This document shows, one piece after another, positions 24,484 through 36,500 of a stretch of DNA of 58,441 bases. Made by a program: the position numbers and the translations under genes. Origin of the DNA: Spirochaetaceae bacterium (lineage in GTDB: Bacteria > Spirochaetota > Spirochaetia > Treponematales > Rectinemataceae); the NCBI GenBank assembly GCA_025355995.1, contig JANXYQ010000134.1, positions 1-58,441 of the forward strand. The letters run 5' to 3'. Position 1 is the stretch's first letter. The number at the start of each line of letters is the position of its first letter. A model generated the notes under the pieces. The model ran no database searches, was not told where the DNA came from, and worked only from the letters and a program-made list of their open reading frames with translations.

Positions 24484-25353
24484 ATGTCCGAAGAAATCAA
24501 GACCACGGCCTTGGGGCGCTTCGGCGCCGCCTTCGCGAAGTTCCTCGCCTACTTCGTGATGGTGCTTTTCTCGCTGATGACGCTCTACCCGATCTTCTGG
24601 CTCATCATGAACTCCTTCAAGCCCACGCGAGAGTTCCAGGTGAGCCAGCTCGGCTTCCCCCATGTCCCGACCCTCAAGAACTACGGCGGCCCCTACGGCG
24701 CCTGGAAGCTCGGCGATTTCGACAAGCTGATACCCAACTCGGTCATCTATACCCTAGGCGCCACCTTCGGGATCATCATCCTCTCGGTGCTTGCGGGCTT
24801 CGCCTTCGCCAAGATCCCGCGCAAGGCGACCAAGCTGATCTACGCGAGCTTCGTCATCGGCCTCCTCCTGTCGGTCCAGTCCCTCCTCATCCCGCTCTTC
24901 CTCGAAGTCAACATAATGGGCATCTACAACACCCGCCTGGCCGTCCTCCTCGTGTACATAGGCGCGGGCCTGCCCATGGGCATCTATCTCTCGACCGAGT
25001 ACATCAGGGGCATACCGACCTCGCTCGTGGAGTCGGCGCGCATCGACGGCGCCAAGTACTTCAGGATCTTCAGGTCGATAATCCTCCCAATGACCATCCC
25101 GGTCGCGACCACCCTCGCGATCCTCAACATCACCGGGATCTGGAACGAGTTCGCCCTGATCAACATCCTCGTGAGCAAGACCGAGCTCAAGTCCCTGCCC
25201 CTGGGCATGTACCGATTCTCGGGCTCGCTCTCGAGCGACTGGGGCAAGCAGTTCGCGGCCCTCACCATCGGAACCCTGCCCATGCTCGTCTTCTACTTCA
25301 TCTTCCGCAAGCAGATCACGCAGGGCGTCGCCGCGGGAGCCGTTAAGGGCTGA
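24484..25353 (+). CDS. ABC sugar importer permease (MalG type)
   Basis: Second inner-membrane permease, 289 residues, with about six membrane segments and the EAA loop ESARIDGAKYFRIFRSIILP (about 180-199). It forms a heterodimer with the product of 23354. The ATG at 24484 has GGGGGAG seven bases upstream; the GTG at 24475, overlapping the previous stop as GTGA, is an alternative that adds three residues. The C-terminal end (QITQGVAAGAVKG) is the usual MalG-type tail. A separate promoter for GH31 follows within 20 bp of its stop. Confidence 0.92.
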   Translation: MSEEIKTTALGRFGAAFAKFLAYFVMVLFSLMTLYPIFWLIMNSFKPTREFQVSQLGFPHVPTLKNYGGPYGAWKLGDFDKLIPNSVIYTLGATFGIIILSVLAGFAFAKIPRKATKLIYASFVIGLLLSVQSLLIPLFLEVNIMGIYNTRLAVLLVYIGAGLPMGIYLSTEYIRGIPTSLVESARIDGAKYFRIFRSIILPMTIPVATTLAILNITGIWNEFALINILVSKTELKSLPLGMYRFSGSLSSDWGKQFAALTIGTLPMLVFYFIFRKQITQGVAAGAVKG

Positions 25354-25368
25354 CCTACTCGCCCCGGC

Positions 25369-25397
25369 TTGCATAGGGCGCGGGGCGCCGATATGCT
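25369..25397 (+). promoter_or_regulatory. Possible internal promoter of the GH31 gene
   Basis: TTGCAT (25369-25374) and TATGCT (25392-25397) with a 17-base spacer. The -10 box ends six bases before the ATG at 25404, and no Shine-Dalgarno is present, so the transcript would start at the initiation codon. Confidence 0.4.
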
Positions 25398-25403
25398 TCC
25401 GCT

Positions 25404-27428
25404 ATGGCGATTTACAAGGCGGAGGGCGGGCGCCTGACGAGGCGCTACGACTCCGAGCTCCTCGTCCTCGAGGCTTGGGGAGAGAACTCCCTGCGCGTGC
25501 GCGCGACGAGGCGTAAAGAGCTCACCGGCAACGATTGGGCGCTCATCCCGCGGGATGAGCGCCCCTCCGCCCTCGCTTCCGTGGCCGAGATCCAGATCGC
25601 CGAGGACGGCTCGGCGCGCGTCGCCAACGGCGATATCGAGGCGAGGATCAACCGGGAAGGCTGGCTCTCGTTCTATAACGGGAGGGGCGAGCTCCTCTTC
25701 GAGGAGTACTGGCGCAACCGCGCCGACCTCTCACGCTACACCAGCACCCTCAATCTCCCCGGCCGCGAGCTCAAGCCCATACTGGGCGGGGATTGGCGCA
25801 TAACGCTCCGCCTCGAGGCCCGCGAGGGCGAGAGGATATTCGGCCTCGGCCAATACGCCGAGCCCTTCCTCGACAAGAAGGGCTCCGTCCTCGAGCTCGC
25901 CCACCGCAACATGCAGAGCTCCGTGCCCTTCGCCCTCTCGAGCCTTGGCTACGGATTCCTCTGGAACAACCCCGCCGTGGGCCGCGTGAGCTTCGCCCGC
26001 AACCTCACCGAATGGGCGGTCGAGGACAGCCTCGAGCTGGACTACTGGGTGACCGCGGGCGACACACCAGCGCGCATCGAGGAGCAGTACGCGGCGGTCA
26101 CGGGCACGGTCCCGATGATGCCCGACTACGGCCTGGGCTTCATCCAGAGCAAGCTCCGCTACCGCACCCAGGGCGAGCTCCTCGAGGCGGCGAGGGAATA
26201 CAGGCGCCGCGGGCTGCCCCTAGACATGATCGTCGCGGACTTCTTCCATTGGACGCTGCAGGGCGAATGGAGCTTCGACCCCGTGGATTGGCCGGACGTC
26301 GACCTGATGGTGGCCGAGCTCAGGAGCCTGGGCGTCGAGCTCATGGTGTCGATCTGGCCCACGGTGGATTCCCGCGGCAAGTACTACCAGGAGATGATCG
26401 AGAAGGGCTACCTCGTCCAGGTCGATCGAGGCTACAGGCTCAACATGAACTGGATGGGCGAGACCCTCTTCATCGACCCGACCGACGCGGGAGCACGCGA
26501 GTTCGTCTGGTCGAAGGCTAAGGAGCACTATTTCGACAAGGGTATCCGCGCCTTCTGGCTCGACGAGGCCGAGCCCGAGTTCAGCCCCTACGACTTCGAC
26601 GTCTATCGCTACCGCATGGGCCCCGCCCTGCAGGTGACCAACGTTTACCCTCTCCTGTACGCGCGGGCCTTCTTCGACGGCCAGCGCGCCGAGGGCCAGG
26701 AGGAGATACTGAACCTCGTGCGGGCCGCCTGGGCGGGGAGCCAGCGCTACGGCGTCCTCGCATGGTCCGGCGACATCAACTCGAGCTTCCGCTCGATGAG
26801 GGAGCAGCTCGCGGCGGGGCTATCGATGGCGATAGCCGGGATTCCCTGGTGGACGACGGACATAGGCGGCTTCATCGGCGGCGACCCGGCCGATCCGGGT
26901 TTCCGGGAGCTGATGGTTCGATGGTTCCAATGGGGAGCCTTCTGCCCGGTGTTCCGCCTCCACGGCGAGAGGCTCCCGCCCAAGCCGCCCCTGGTCGAAT
27001 ACCGCGACGGGATACGGCAGTTCGGGTCGGGCGCGGACAACGAGGTCTGGTGGTACGGCGACGAGGCCTATCCGATACTCGAGCGGTACCTGCGCATGCG
27101 CGAGCGCCTCAAGCCCTATATCAAGCTGCAAATGCTCGCCGCCCATGAGCGGGGCACCCCCGTGATGCGGCCGCTCTTCTACGATTTTCCCGAGGACGCC
27201 CTGGCCTGGGAAATCGAGGACGAGTACATGTTCGGACCCCAGATCCTCGTCGCGCCGATATTGAGCGAGGGACGGCGCGAGCGCGAGGTCTACCTGCCCT
27301 CGGGCGCCCGCTGGAAGGACGCCTTCACGGGCCTCTCCCACGAGGGAGGCCGGCGCGTCGCCGTGCCCGCTCCCCTCGAGGTCATTCCTCTGTTCCTGCG
27401 GGACGGGGCCGAGCTTCCCATCGGCTAA
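25404..27428 (+). CDS. GH31 alpha-glycosidase, alpha-xylosidase-like
   Basis: Retaining alpha-glycosidase, 674 residues, cytosolic (no signal peptide). The N-terminal beta-sandwich runs to about 210, the TIM barrel from about 230 to 560, then C-terminal beta domains. The nucleophile Asp is at 387 in FWLDEAEPE and the acid/base Asp at 457 in WSGDINSSF. The WLDxxEPE version and the compact size resemble alpha-xylosidase-like GH31 members, so removal of xylose from xyloglucan oligosaccharides is plausible, but alpha-glucosidase activity cannot be excluded. It may be transcribed both from the importer operon and from the promoter directly upstream. Confidence 0.88.
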   Translation: MAIYKAEGGRLTRRYDSELLVLEAWGENSLRVRATRRKELTGNDWALIPRDERPSALASVAEIQIAEDGSARVANGDIEARINREGWLSFYNGRGELLFEEYWRNRADLSRYTSTLNLPGRELKPILGGDWRITLRLEAREGERIFGLGQYAEPFLDKKGSVLELAHRNMQSSVPFALSSLGYGFLWNNPAVGRVSFARNLTEWAVEDSLELDYWVTAGDTPARIEEQYAAVTGTVPMMPDYGLGFIQSKLRYRTQGELLEAAREYRRRGLPLDMIVADFFHWTLQGEWSFDPVDWPDVDLMVAELRSLGVELMVSIWPTVDSRGKYYQEMIEKGYLVQVDRGYRLNMNWMGETLFIDPTDAGAREFVWSKAKEHYFDKGIRAFWLDEAEPEFSPYDFDVYRYRMGPALQVTNVYPLLYARAFFDGQRAEGQEEILNLVRAAWAGSQRYGVLAWSGDINSSFRSMREQLAAGLSMAIAGIPWWTTDIGGFIGGDPADPGFRELMVRWFQWGAFCPVFRLHGERLPPKPPLVEYRDGIRQFGSGADNEVWWYGDEAYPILERYLRMRERLKPYIKLQMLAAHERGTPVMRPLFYDFPEDALAWEIEDEYMFGPQILVAPILSEGRREREVYLPSGARWKDAFTGLSHEGGRRVAVPAPLEVIPLFLRDGAELPIG

Positions 27429-27507
27429 GCCCTCGGCTTGAATACGCCCCCTCCTTTCGGGTATTTTCGACCTCGCGCCCTCGCGCGCGATAGGCAGGCG
27501 ATCGATC

Positions 27508-28851
27508 ATGAACGAGCGAAGAGAGCGCAGCGACGGCTTCCCCTCCGATTTCCTCTGGGGCTGCTCCACGGCGAGCTACCAGATCGAAGGCTCCACGACG
27601 GCGGACGGCCGCGGCGTTTCGATATGGGATACCTTTTCCAAGACTCCCGGTAAGGTGGCCGGGGGCATGACGGGCGACGTCGCCTGCGATTCCTACGTCA
27701 AATGGAAGGAGGACATCGCCCTCCTTAAGGGCCTCGGAGTCGATTCCTACCGGTACTCGATCGCCTGGCCGCGCATCCAGCCCCGAGGATCCGGCAAGCC
27801 CCTGCAAGCCGGCCTCGACCATTATAAGCGCTTTGCCGACGCCCTCGGGCAGGCGGGCATCGAGAGCGCGGTAACCCTCTACCATTGGGACCTTCCCCAG
27901 GCCCTCGAGGATGCCGGCGGCTGGCCTGTGCGCGACACCGCCCTGCGCTTCGCCGAATACGCCGACCTCGTCTACCGGGCGCTCGGGGACCGGGTGGGCC
28001 GCTGGTTCACCCTCAACGAGCCCTGGTGCGCGGCCTTCCTCGGCTACGAGCTGGGCTACCACGCCCCGGGGCGCGCGAGCCGGGCCGACGCTTATAAGGC
28101 CGTGCATCACCTCCTCCTGGCCCACGGCCTCGCGGTTAAGGCCCTTCGCGCGACGGGCCTCGCCGCGCCCATAGGCATCGTACTGAACGCGATGACGCCG
28201 AGGCCCGCCTCGCGCTCCGCTGCCGACCTCGAGGCGGCCGAGGGCGCCTCGGTCCAGGGCACCGCGCTCTGGCTCGACCCGATATACGCACGCGGCTACC
28301 CCGCGGCCCACCTAGCCGCCCAGGGCGCGACGATGCCGGTCCTTCCCGGCGACCTCGAGACGATCTCAGCGCCGATAGATTTCCTCGGCATCAACTACTA
28401 CAGCGAGCGGGCCGTGGCCGCCGATTCGGCGAGCCCCGATCCGGCGCTCGAGGCTGCGGGCTGGCACGACAAGACCGAGATGGGCTGGGACATCGTGCCT
28501 GAGGGCCTGTACCGAATGCTCCGGACTATAGCGAAGCGCTGGCCCGCTAAGGCCCTGTACGTCACCGAGAACGGGGCGGCCTTCCCCGACTCGATAGGCG
28601 AGGGCGGCCGCATCCGCGACCGCGAGCGCATCGACTACATCCGCTCCCACGTCGCGGCCTGCCGCCGGGCGATTGCGGAGGGCGTCCCGCTCAAGGGCTA
28701 CTATCTCTGGTCGCTGATGGACAACTTCGAGTGGGCGCACGGCTATTCGAAGCGCTTCGGCCTCGTCCACGTGGACCCCGCCACCGGCTCCCGCTCCATC
28801 AAGGACTCGTATTATTTCTATCGCGACCTCGCGGCGGGACACGAGCCGTGA
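27508..28851 (+). CDS. Beta-glucosidase (GH1)
   Basis: Retaining beta-glucosidase, 447 residues, a single TIM barrel of normal family length and cytosolic. The N-terminal signature reads FLWGCSTASYQIEG (about 15-28), the acid/base Glu is E171 in TLNEP, and the nucleophile is E354 in YVTENG; the late motif GYYLWSLMDNFEWAHGYSKR (about 397-416) forms the sugar subsite. GH1 also includes beta-galactosidase and 6-phospho-beta-glucosidase activities; an ABC importer, not a PTS, is linked, favouring unphosphorylated substrates. The upstream AGGCAGG is a weak ribosome-binding site. The stop overlaps the GTG of the GH20 gene (GTGA). Confidence 0.93.
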   Translation: MNERRERSDGFPSDFLWGCSTASYQIEGSTTADGRGVSIWDTFSKTPGKVAGGMTGDVACDSYVKWKEDIALLKGLGVDSYRYSIAWPRIQPRGSGKPLQAGLDHYKRFADALGQAGIESAVTLYHWDLPQALEDAGGWPVRDTALRFAEYADLVYRALGDRVGRWFTLNEPWCAAFLGYELGYHAPGRASRADAYKAVHHLLLAHGLAVKALRATGLAAPIGIVLNAMTPRPASRSAADLEAAEGASVQGTALWLDPIYARGYPAAHLAAQGATMPVLPGDLETISAPIDFLGINYYSERAVAADSASPDPALEAAGWHDKTEMGWDIVPEGLYRMLRTIAKRWPAKALYVTENGAAFPDSIGEGGRIRDRERIDYIRSHVAACRRAIAEGVPLKGYYLWSLMDNFEWAHGYSKRFGLVHVDPATGSRSIKDSYYFYRDLAAGHEP

Positions 28852-30398
28852 GCCTCGGCCTGATTCCCGAACCCCGGTCCGTCCTCGAGTTCGAGGGTTC
28901 CCTAGACCTGGGGGCCGGAGGCTTCGTACGCGGAACCGGCGGGCTGGAAGGCGCCGCCGCCCTCGCCGCCTCGTGGATGAACGAAGCCTTGGCCCTGCGC
29001 GGGTCCGCCGCGCGCCTGCGCGCCTCGGCCTCCGAGCGGGCCGGGGCGGTGCCTCTCCTCTCCTTCGTCGCGGATCCGAGTCTCCCGGCCGAGGACTACC
29101 GCCTCGAGATAGGGCCCGAGGGCGCAGTCGCGCGGGCCTCCTCCCGCGAGGGAGCGGTACACGCGGCCTCGACCCTGCGCCAGCTCGTCCTCTCGGAAGG
29201 CGCCGTCCTGCCCGCGCTCAGGATCGAGGACGGCCCGCGATTCGCCTGGCGCGGGGCCATGCTGGACTGCGCGCGCAACTTCTTCAGGCCGGAGTTCATC
29301 GAGCGCTTCATCGACCTCATGGCCCTGCACAAGCTCAACCGCTTCCACTGGCACCTGACCGACGACCAGGCCTGGAGGCTCGAGATCGCCTCCCACCCCG
29401 AGATAACGAAGCTCGGCTCGCGGCGCAGGGACCTTCGCTATCCGAGCTGGGTCCGCTACAACGAGGGGAGCTATAGCCGCGAGGACGCGCGCCGACTCGT
29501 AGCCTACGCGGCCGAGCGCGGGATCGTCGTCGTGCCGGAGATCGAGACTCCGGGCCACGTCCTGGCCCTCCTCGCCTCACACCCGGAGCTCTCCTGCCGC
29601 GGCGCCGCGGCCGAGGGAGGCGCCTTCGCGCCGGACGATCGTTACGGCATCTTCGAGGACATCCTCTGCGCAGGCAGCGACTCGGTCTTCGATCTCCTCG
29701 GCGAGGTCTACGACGAGGTCGCTTCTATCTTCCCGGGCCCCTGGGTCCACGCCGGCGGCGACGAGGCCCTGAAGGGCCGCTGGAACTCGTGCCCGCGCTG
29801 CCGTTCCCGCATGGAGGCGGAGGGCTTGGGAGACGCCGAGCTCCTCCAGGGTTGGTTTATGGACAAGGTAGCCGCGATGCTCGCCGCCCGCGGAAAGCGC
29901 ATGATCGGCTGGGACGAGATACTCGACGGCGCCCGCGAGGGCGCCCCAGCCAGCGCGGACGTGATTGTCATGTCCTGGCGCGGCGCGGCCGGCGGGATCG
30001 AGGCGGCGAGGGAGGGCTACGACGCGGTGATGTGCCCCCAGACCAAGGCCTGCTACCTCGATCACAAGCACCTCGACCTTGCGGAGGAGCCCGGCAATAT
30101 CGGCGTCTGTACCGTGGAGGATTCCTATGGCTTCGACCCAGTACCGGCCGAGCTTTCACGGGAGGAAGCCGCGCATATACTCGGGGGACAGGGGAATATC
30201 TGGACCGAGTTCATGTATTTCGGGCGCCAGGTCGAGTACATGGCCTTCCCCAGGCTATGCGCCCTTTCCGAAGTATTCTGGAGCCCCAGCGAGACGCGAG
30301 ATTTCGCCTCGTTTGAGCGGCGCATGGGGAAACACGGCCTTCGCTTGGACCAACTCGGCGTAAATCGTTATAGAGGGCCTTTCCGAGCCATTAATTAA
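28848..30398 (+). CDS. Beta-N-acetylhexosaminidase (GH20)
   Basis: Exo-hydrolase removing N-acetylglucosamine or N-acetylgalactosamine by substrate-assisted catalysis, 516 residues. A GH20b-like alpha/beta domain (about 1-130) precedes the catalytic barrel, which starts FAWRGAMLDCARNFF and has HKLNRFHWHLTDDQAWRLEI. The catalytic Asp-Glu pair is D305-E306 in HAGGDE, and GNIWTEFMYF follows near 450. There is no signal peptide, so it acts on imported oligosaccharides. The GTG at 28848 overlaps the GH1 stop, giving translational coupling and the expected N-terminus (SLGLIPEPRSV). With the mannosidase it hints that N-glycan-type or chitin-derived pieces may also be used. Confidence 0.92.
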   Translation: MSLGLIPEPRSVLEFEGSLDLGAGGFVRGTGGLEGAAALAASWMNEALALRGSAARLRASASERAGAVPLLSFVADPSLPAEDYRLEIGPEGAVARASSREGAVHAASTLRQLVLSEGAVLPALRIEDGPRFAWRGAMLDCARNFFRPEFIERFIDLMALHKLNRFHWHLTDDQAWRLEIASHPEITKLGSRRRDLRYPSWVRYNEGSYSREDARRLVAYAAERGIVVVPEIETPGHVLALLASHPELSCRGAAAEGGAFAPDDRYGIFEDILCAGSDSVFDLLGEVYDEVASIFPGPWVHAGGDEALKGRWNSCPRCRSRMEAEGLGDAELLQGWFMDKVAAMLAARGKRMIGWDEILDGAREGAPASADVIVMSWRGAAGGIEAAREGYDAVMCPQTKACYLDHKHLDLAEEPGNIGVCTVEDSYGFDPVPAELSREEAAHILGGQGNIWTEFMYFGRQVEYMAFPRLCALSEVFWSPSETRDFASFERRMGKHGLRLDQLGVNRYRGPFRAIN

Positions 30399-30425
30399 TA
30401 ATAATATATACGACATATATAATCC

Positions 30426-30454
30426 TTGTAATCACATAATTGAGGTATTATACT
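30426..30454 (+). promoter_or_regulatory. Promoter of the surface-protein operon
   Basis: TTGTAA (30426-30431) and TATACT (30449-30454) with a 17-base spacer in a 150-bp AT-rich gap, about 95 bases upstream of the ATG at 30550. A perfect TTGACA at 30509-30514 has no -10 partner. The operon that follows is about 20 kb long. Confidence 0.5.
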
Positions 30455-30549
30455 AACGTTATATCACGCCGATGTAATAATGCTGTGTCATATCACTATA
30501 CCTAAAAGTTGACATTTCCCAGGACTCATTGCCCCAGGAGGGTAACCCA

Positions 30550-33500
30550 ATGGCTAAAAACCGCCGATCGGTTTTTGCGCGTATAGTGATAGTAGTCTCC
30601 ATCGCGCTCGGCCTGACTACTTGCGATGCGTTTAAAGCGGGCTTGGGTCCGAAGATCGATATATCCGCGCCGACCGTCGACGTCAGCTCGATCGCGAACG
30701 GCGCCTACCTGAGAGGCACCGTCTCCATTTCCGGCGCCTGCGCCGACGACGTCGCCGTGCAATCGGTGTCGATCATAATCACCATCGACTCGGTGCAGGT
30801 GGCCACCCTGCCCACCACGATCAAGAGCGGCATCTGGACCGCGTCTATGGACACCAAAGCCCTCTCCGGCGGGAAGGAGGTCCAGGCGGACCTCGATATC
30901 CGCGTCACGGACGGAAGCGGCAAGAATACCGACAAGAAGCTTGTGGTATATTTTGATAACGTTGCTCCCGTGCTAACCGGATTGACTCCATCCTCGGCCA
31001 ACCTTTCGAGCTCCGACTATGCCCTGAGCGAGAAGACGACGATCACGGGCAGCGTGAAGGACGGCCTCGGGGTGGCGAAGACCGTGCTGACGGTCGGCGA
31101 CATATCGCTCAGCGATACGACGCATCCCGCCGCCTGGTCCCTCGTCCTCGATACGGCGCAGTTCTACGATACTGCCACGAAGGTGGAGAAGAACGGGGCG
31201 ACGCCTGTCTCCGGCCTCTATAAGGTGGGCTATTCCGTCATCTCCACGGACTACGCGGGCAACACCTCGGAGCCCCTGACCGGCGTCCTCTATATAAACC
31301 CCGACGGAGCGCCCACCGTAAACGTGAGCGACTTGACCGCGGGAGTGAACCCGAGTATCACCTATCCCCGCGCGAGCTCGACGGTCCCGCCCACGAGCTC
31401 GCTCCCGAGCATCGTCGTCCCGGGCTCGACTTTTAAACTCAGGGTATCGGACCTCGACGGCATCGATACCTCCCAGCTCTACGTGGTTCTGACGCGAGGC
31501 TCCGACCTCACGAGCGGCTCAACGGCGGCGCCAACCGCCCTGACGTCCTCCTCCATGGTGTATTGGTATAAAGCCAGCGACAAGACATTAAAGGAAGCTA
31601 TCCTGGATTCCACTACCCTCTCGGGCGGCGGGACCATCCCGACGAGGGCGGAATACAGCTTTACCCTGCCGACGAGCGTAGGCGAGTACCTGCTCCTGAT
31701 CCACGCTGCGGATTACGCCGCCAACAAGATCAGCGGCGTTTCGGTCGAGCGTTACCTGCCTTCCTCGCCTTCGAGCGGTAACTACGCGTACTCCTCGCTC
31801 TATATCACGAACAGTACGACGAACGTGACGATCGACAGTCCCTCCGAGGGCGGCTACAGCTCGGGCACGCTCTCGGCCGGAGGCACGGCCTCTTCCGACG
31901 ACGGGCTCGACAGCGTTACCCTAACGATCAGGAACACCGATACGGCGACTGTGCTGTCGACCGACACGGTGACGATAACCGGAACTCCGACGACCTATAC
32001 CTGGGCCTATCCTAAGTCCGGCCTCGCTGACGGCCATTACTCGATCGCGGCCGTGGCGATGAATCACATCGGCAAGCCCTCGAGCGCGGTGTCGCGCAAT
32101 TTCTCGGTCGATACCAGCAAGCCCTCGGCCACGATCAACGCGCTCGCGGGGAGCCAGAGCGGCAATATCGGCATCTCGGGCGCTTCAAGCGACACGGGCT
32201 CGGGCGTGGAGAAGATCGAGTACAGCCTCGATTCGATCGTCGGCCCCTGGACCGCCGCCGGCGGTACGAGCCCGTGGTCCGGCAGCCTGGACCTGTCCGT
32301 CGCGGCCGAGGGACCGCATACGCTCTACGCCCGCGCCACGGACTACGCGGGCAATGTCACCGCGCAGGCCAGCTACGGGAGCATGAGCTTCGACGTGGAC
32401 AAGGCGAATCCGCAGGCTACGGAAACGAGCCATGGCGCCGCGCTCGTTCAAAGCGCCGCCGCGGTGGGCTTCGCGGGCCAAGCGGACGACGCCGCGGTCA
32501 CGGCGGGAAGGCAGGCGACGAAGGCCGTCCTGAGCTATTCGAAGGACGGGGCGGCGGCCACCTCCCTGACTTTGACGGCCACCGGCTCGACCGGCGGTTT
32601 TGCATGGAATCAGACTACCGGCGCCTGGTCTTGGACTCTCCCGGCTCCGGGCGATCACAGCGGCGACGGCCTTTATACAATTACGCTCGCCGCTACGGAC
32701 TCCGCTAGCAAGACAGCCTCAGTCACACGGACCGCGCAGATCGATACGACGCCCCCGACGCTCGTCGTCTCGGCGCCGCTGGCCAATGAATCGACCACGT
32801 CCAGCGGATATACGATAAGCGGAACCTCCCGCGACACCGGCGGCGTCGGCTTCTCGGGAACGAACGACGTCGAGTACAACCTTAATGGCGTCGGTTGGAC
32901 CTCAGTCGCCCTTACCGGTACGAACTGGTCATCCTCCGTCGCGCTGGGCCCCTCGGAGGGCGCGCAGACCCTCGCCGTCCGCTCGACCGATAGGCTGGGC
33001 AACCAAGCCTCGAGCGGGACACTGAATTTCTTCTACGACCTTTCGCCGCCGACTATGGCCGAGACCTGGGTGGCCGGCGTCGGCAACCCCGCGACCTTCT
33101 CGATGTCGACCAACGCTACGATCGCCTTCGCCGGCACGGTGAGCGATACCGACGCTTTGGCCGCGATCCATGCCTTCCAGGTCAGCATCGACGGCGGCGG
33201 AGCAGTGGATGCGAGCTCGCTCGGAGCTCCGTATACCTATACCGGTCCTGAGTCGAATTGGCACCTCTCCGTCCTAGTGGGCGGCGCCCCCATGGCGGAC
33301 GGCACACATACTTTCGTCTTCACCGCGAAGGATATCGCCGGAAAGACGACGAGCGTGACGCGGACGGTAATCGTGGACACCACGAAACCGGTCGCCGTCA
33401 TCAATACTCCCTCGAGCCTCCCCTCGAGCAATCCGGCGTATTGGCTCTCGGGCCCGACGGCGAGTATCGGCGGCACGGCGAGCGACTCAGGATCCGGGGC

Positions 33501-36500
33501 GAGCGGCGTGGCGAACGTTTACTATACGACCGCGGCGAAGGGCGCCGGGCAGCCGGCCTTCTCCACCTCGACCTGGACCTTGGCGGCCGGCGCCGCCAAC
33601 TGGAATGGCACGATCAAGCTGACCGGAGCCGGGAGCATCGGCGAGGGAGAGTTCACGCTCTACGTGGCAGCGGTCGACGCGGTCGGGAATATACAAACGC
33701 CCACGAGCAGGGACTTCGGCGTGGACCAGAGCGATCCGACGGTGAGCGAGGGCCATTCGGCCTCCTCGGCGACGAAGTTGGCCTTCACTCTGTCCGGTTC
33801 GATAGGGGATACAAACGCCCTGGCCGCCCTGACAGTGACCGAGAAGAAAGGCGCGTCCGCGCCCGAAAGCGTGACGATCGCCGCTCCGGCGATCGTGAGC
33901 GGGACGGGCCCGACCGCCTGGTCGACGATCAGCCTGCCCATCCACGGATTGACGGACGGCTCCTATCTATACACGATAACCGTGACGGACGTCGCAGGAA
34001 AGACCAGTCAGCTGACGCGAACGGTCAAGATCGATTTGACTCCGCCTACCGTCGCGATCAACGCGATACCGGCATGGATAAGCGGCAGCGCATATACCGT
34101 CAGCGGCACCGGAGGCGATCCGATCGTCAGCCTCAACGCCTCGGGAGTCTCTGCGATAGCGAATAACCTCGACGGCGCGGGCTGGACGAACGCCGCCTGG
34201 GTCGATACGTCGGGCGGAGCCAACACTTCGGGCACATGGAGCGCGACGCTGACGGGCTTGACCGAAGGCAGTCACAGCATCCAGGTTCAGGCGACGGACG
34301 CGGCGGCGAATGCGTGTGCTCCTGTCCTGGCCAGCTTCGGCGTGGACTTCAGCCCGCCTAGCTTGAGCGAGACGGCGATCGGCGTTACCTCGATCGTATA
34401 CAAGAACTCTTCTTTCAGCCTCTCGGGCTCGGCCTCGGATACCAACGCCATGGCGGCGAGCAACTCGCTGCAGGTCTCGATCGACGGCCAGGCGGCGGTC
34501 AACGTGACCGCGCTCTCGGGGAAATACGCCGGTACCTTCGTCGGCACCGCTTGGACGATAAGCGCGGATACCTCGGGCGGTACCCTGGACGGCGTGCATA
34601 CCTACGTCATCACCGCGACCGACGTCGCGGGCAAGCAGACTGCGGTCACGCGCACGGCGTTCGTGGATACGGCGGCTCCGACCATGACCGTCAACGCCCC
34701 GGGCGCGTCGACCTGGATAGACGGCGTGGTCTACGCCGTGAAGGGCATAGCCGACGACGGAACCGGATCGGGCGTCGACAAGGTGTATTTCAGGATCGAT
34801 GACGCCGCCACCGACCATTCCACCGACGACCCGACGACCTGGACTCTGGCCGGCGGCACGGTGAGCTGGAGCAGCTCCGTGAATTTTTCGGCCCTAGCCG
34901 AAGGCAACAAGAAGCTCTGGGTCAAGTCCGTCGACAAGGCGGGCAACTGGAACGCGAGCGCGACGACCGTCCTCTTCGGCGTGGACAAGAATCCGCCGAG
35001 CCTCGGCGAGACGGCGATAAATACCACGACACAGGTGAACAGGGCGGCGAGTTTCGTCCTTTCGGGCCCGATCGGCGATTCCAATCCCGACGGCGCCGCC
35101 GGCCTTTCCTTGAGCCTGAGCGTGGACGGCGGAGCCGCCGCGGCGGTGACGTTCGCCGGCGCGACCTATTCCAAGACGGTGACCGTCGATACCGCCGGCC
35201 ATGCCGACGACGGCAACCATACGTATACGCTGGTCGCGACCGACATCGCCGGGAAGACGACGACGGTAGTCCGCAAAGTGCACATCGACACGACGGCCCC
35301 CGTTTCGGTCTTCGGTAATATCGCCTCGAACGGAAGCACGGTCATCCTCGACGGCGTGACGACGAAGATCACGGGCACCATATCCGACGCGACCGCGGTG
35401 GCGAGCGCGACGAGCACGATACAATTCAGCCCGGATTACGGCACGACATGGAATGCGGTCGAGTCCGGCGCGAGCCTCGGCTCGCCGAGCGGTACTTCGT
35501 GGAACTTCTCGAAGGACCTGACGGGCGCGGCCTTCTCCGCCGACGGCATGTACCGCAGCTCGATAACGGCGGCCGACAGCCTCGGCAACAGCCTCGCGAC
35601 GATGGCCATCAACTTCTACCTCGACCGGACGAATCCCGTCGTGTCGCTGGCCGCGCTCGCGAACGCCTTCTTGAACCAGGGCTTCACCGTGACCGGCAGC
35701 GCCTCGTCGGCGAACCTGTCGGGCGTGAGCTGGTGGATCGACGGCAATATCCCGACGGCCCTACCCGGTCCCTTCGTCCCGGGAAGTCCCTATGCGCTCA
35801 ACATTCCGATATCCGCGGCTGCGATAGCCGCCCTTTCCGAGGGAAGCCACAGCGTCACCGTCCAGGCGCAGAGCTCGGGCGGGCGGCAGGCGCAGGCGGT
35901 GCTGAACTTCACCGTCGACCGCACGGCCCCCGCGAATACCTTCAATAATATCTCGGCAGCCGGCGGCACCGTGATCCAGGCGGCAAGCCCGCAGGTCATC
36001 GGCACCGCGACGGACGCGACCGGGATCCTCGAGGTCGATCGGAGGATCGAGCATTACAACGGCGCCACCTGGGACCTGACGAGCGATTTCGCGGCGATGG
36101 GATCAGCCTCGGGGACCAACTATACCTGGACGGCCGACCTATCCAATACGGTCACTTATCCCGACGGCCAGTATCGCATAACGATTCGAACTATCGACCG
36201 CACCGCTCCGGCCAACTCCGCGACAGGCTCCTCGGTGATGTTCTATATCGACCGCGCCGCGCCGACCGCGGCGATCGCGAGCCCCGCCTCCGGCGGGGCC
36301 TATTACCAGGGCTTCGCCGTGAGCGGAACCGCGGCGGACGCGAACCTGACCTCAGTCGTAGCCAAGCTCGACGGCAGCACCGCCTTGACCGTCGCGGGAA
36401 CGGCGGCCTGGTCGACGAGCCTGACGACGCCGCAGGTACAGGCCCTCTCCGAAGGCCCGCACTCCATAACCGTCGTCGCGACGGACGTCGCGGGAAACAG

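Noticed and set aside
30509-30514. Perfect TTGACA before the giant lipoprotein gene
   Set aside because: No -10-like box lies 16-18 bases downstream, and it falls about 40 bases from the ATG; TTGTAA/TATACT at 30426-30454 is better.
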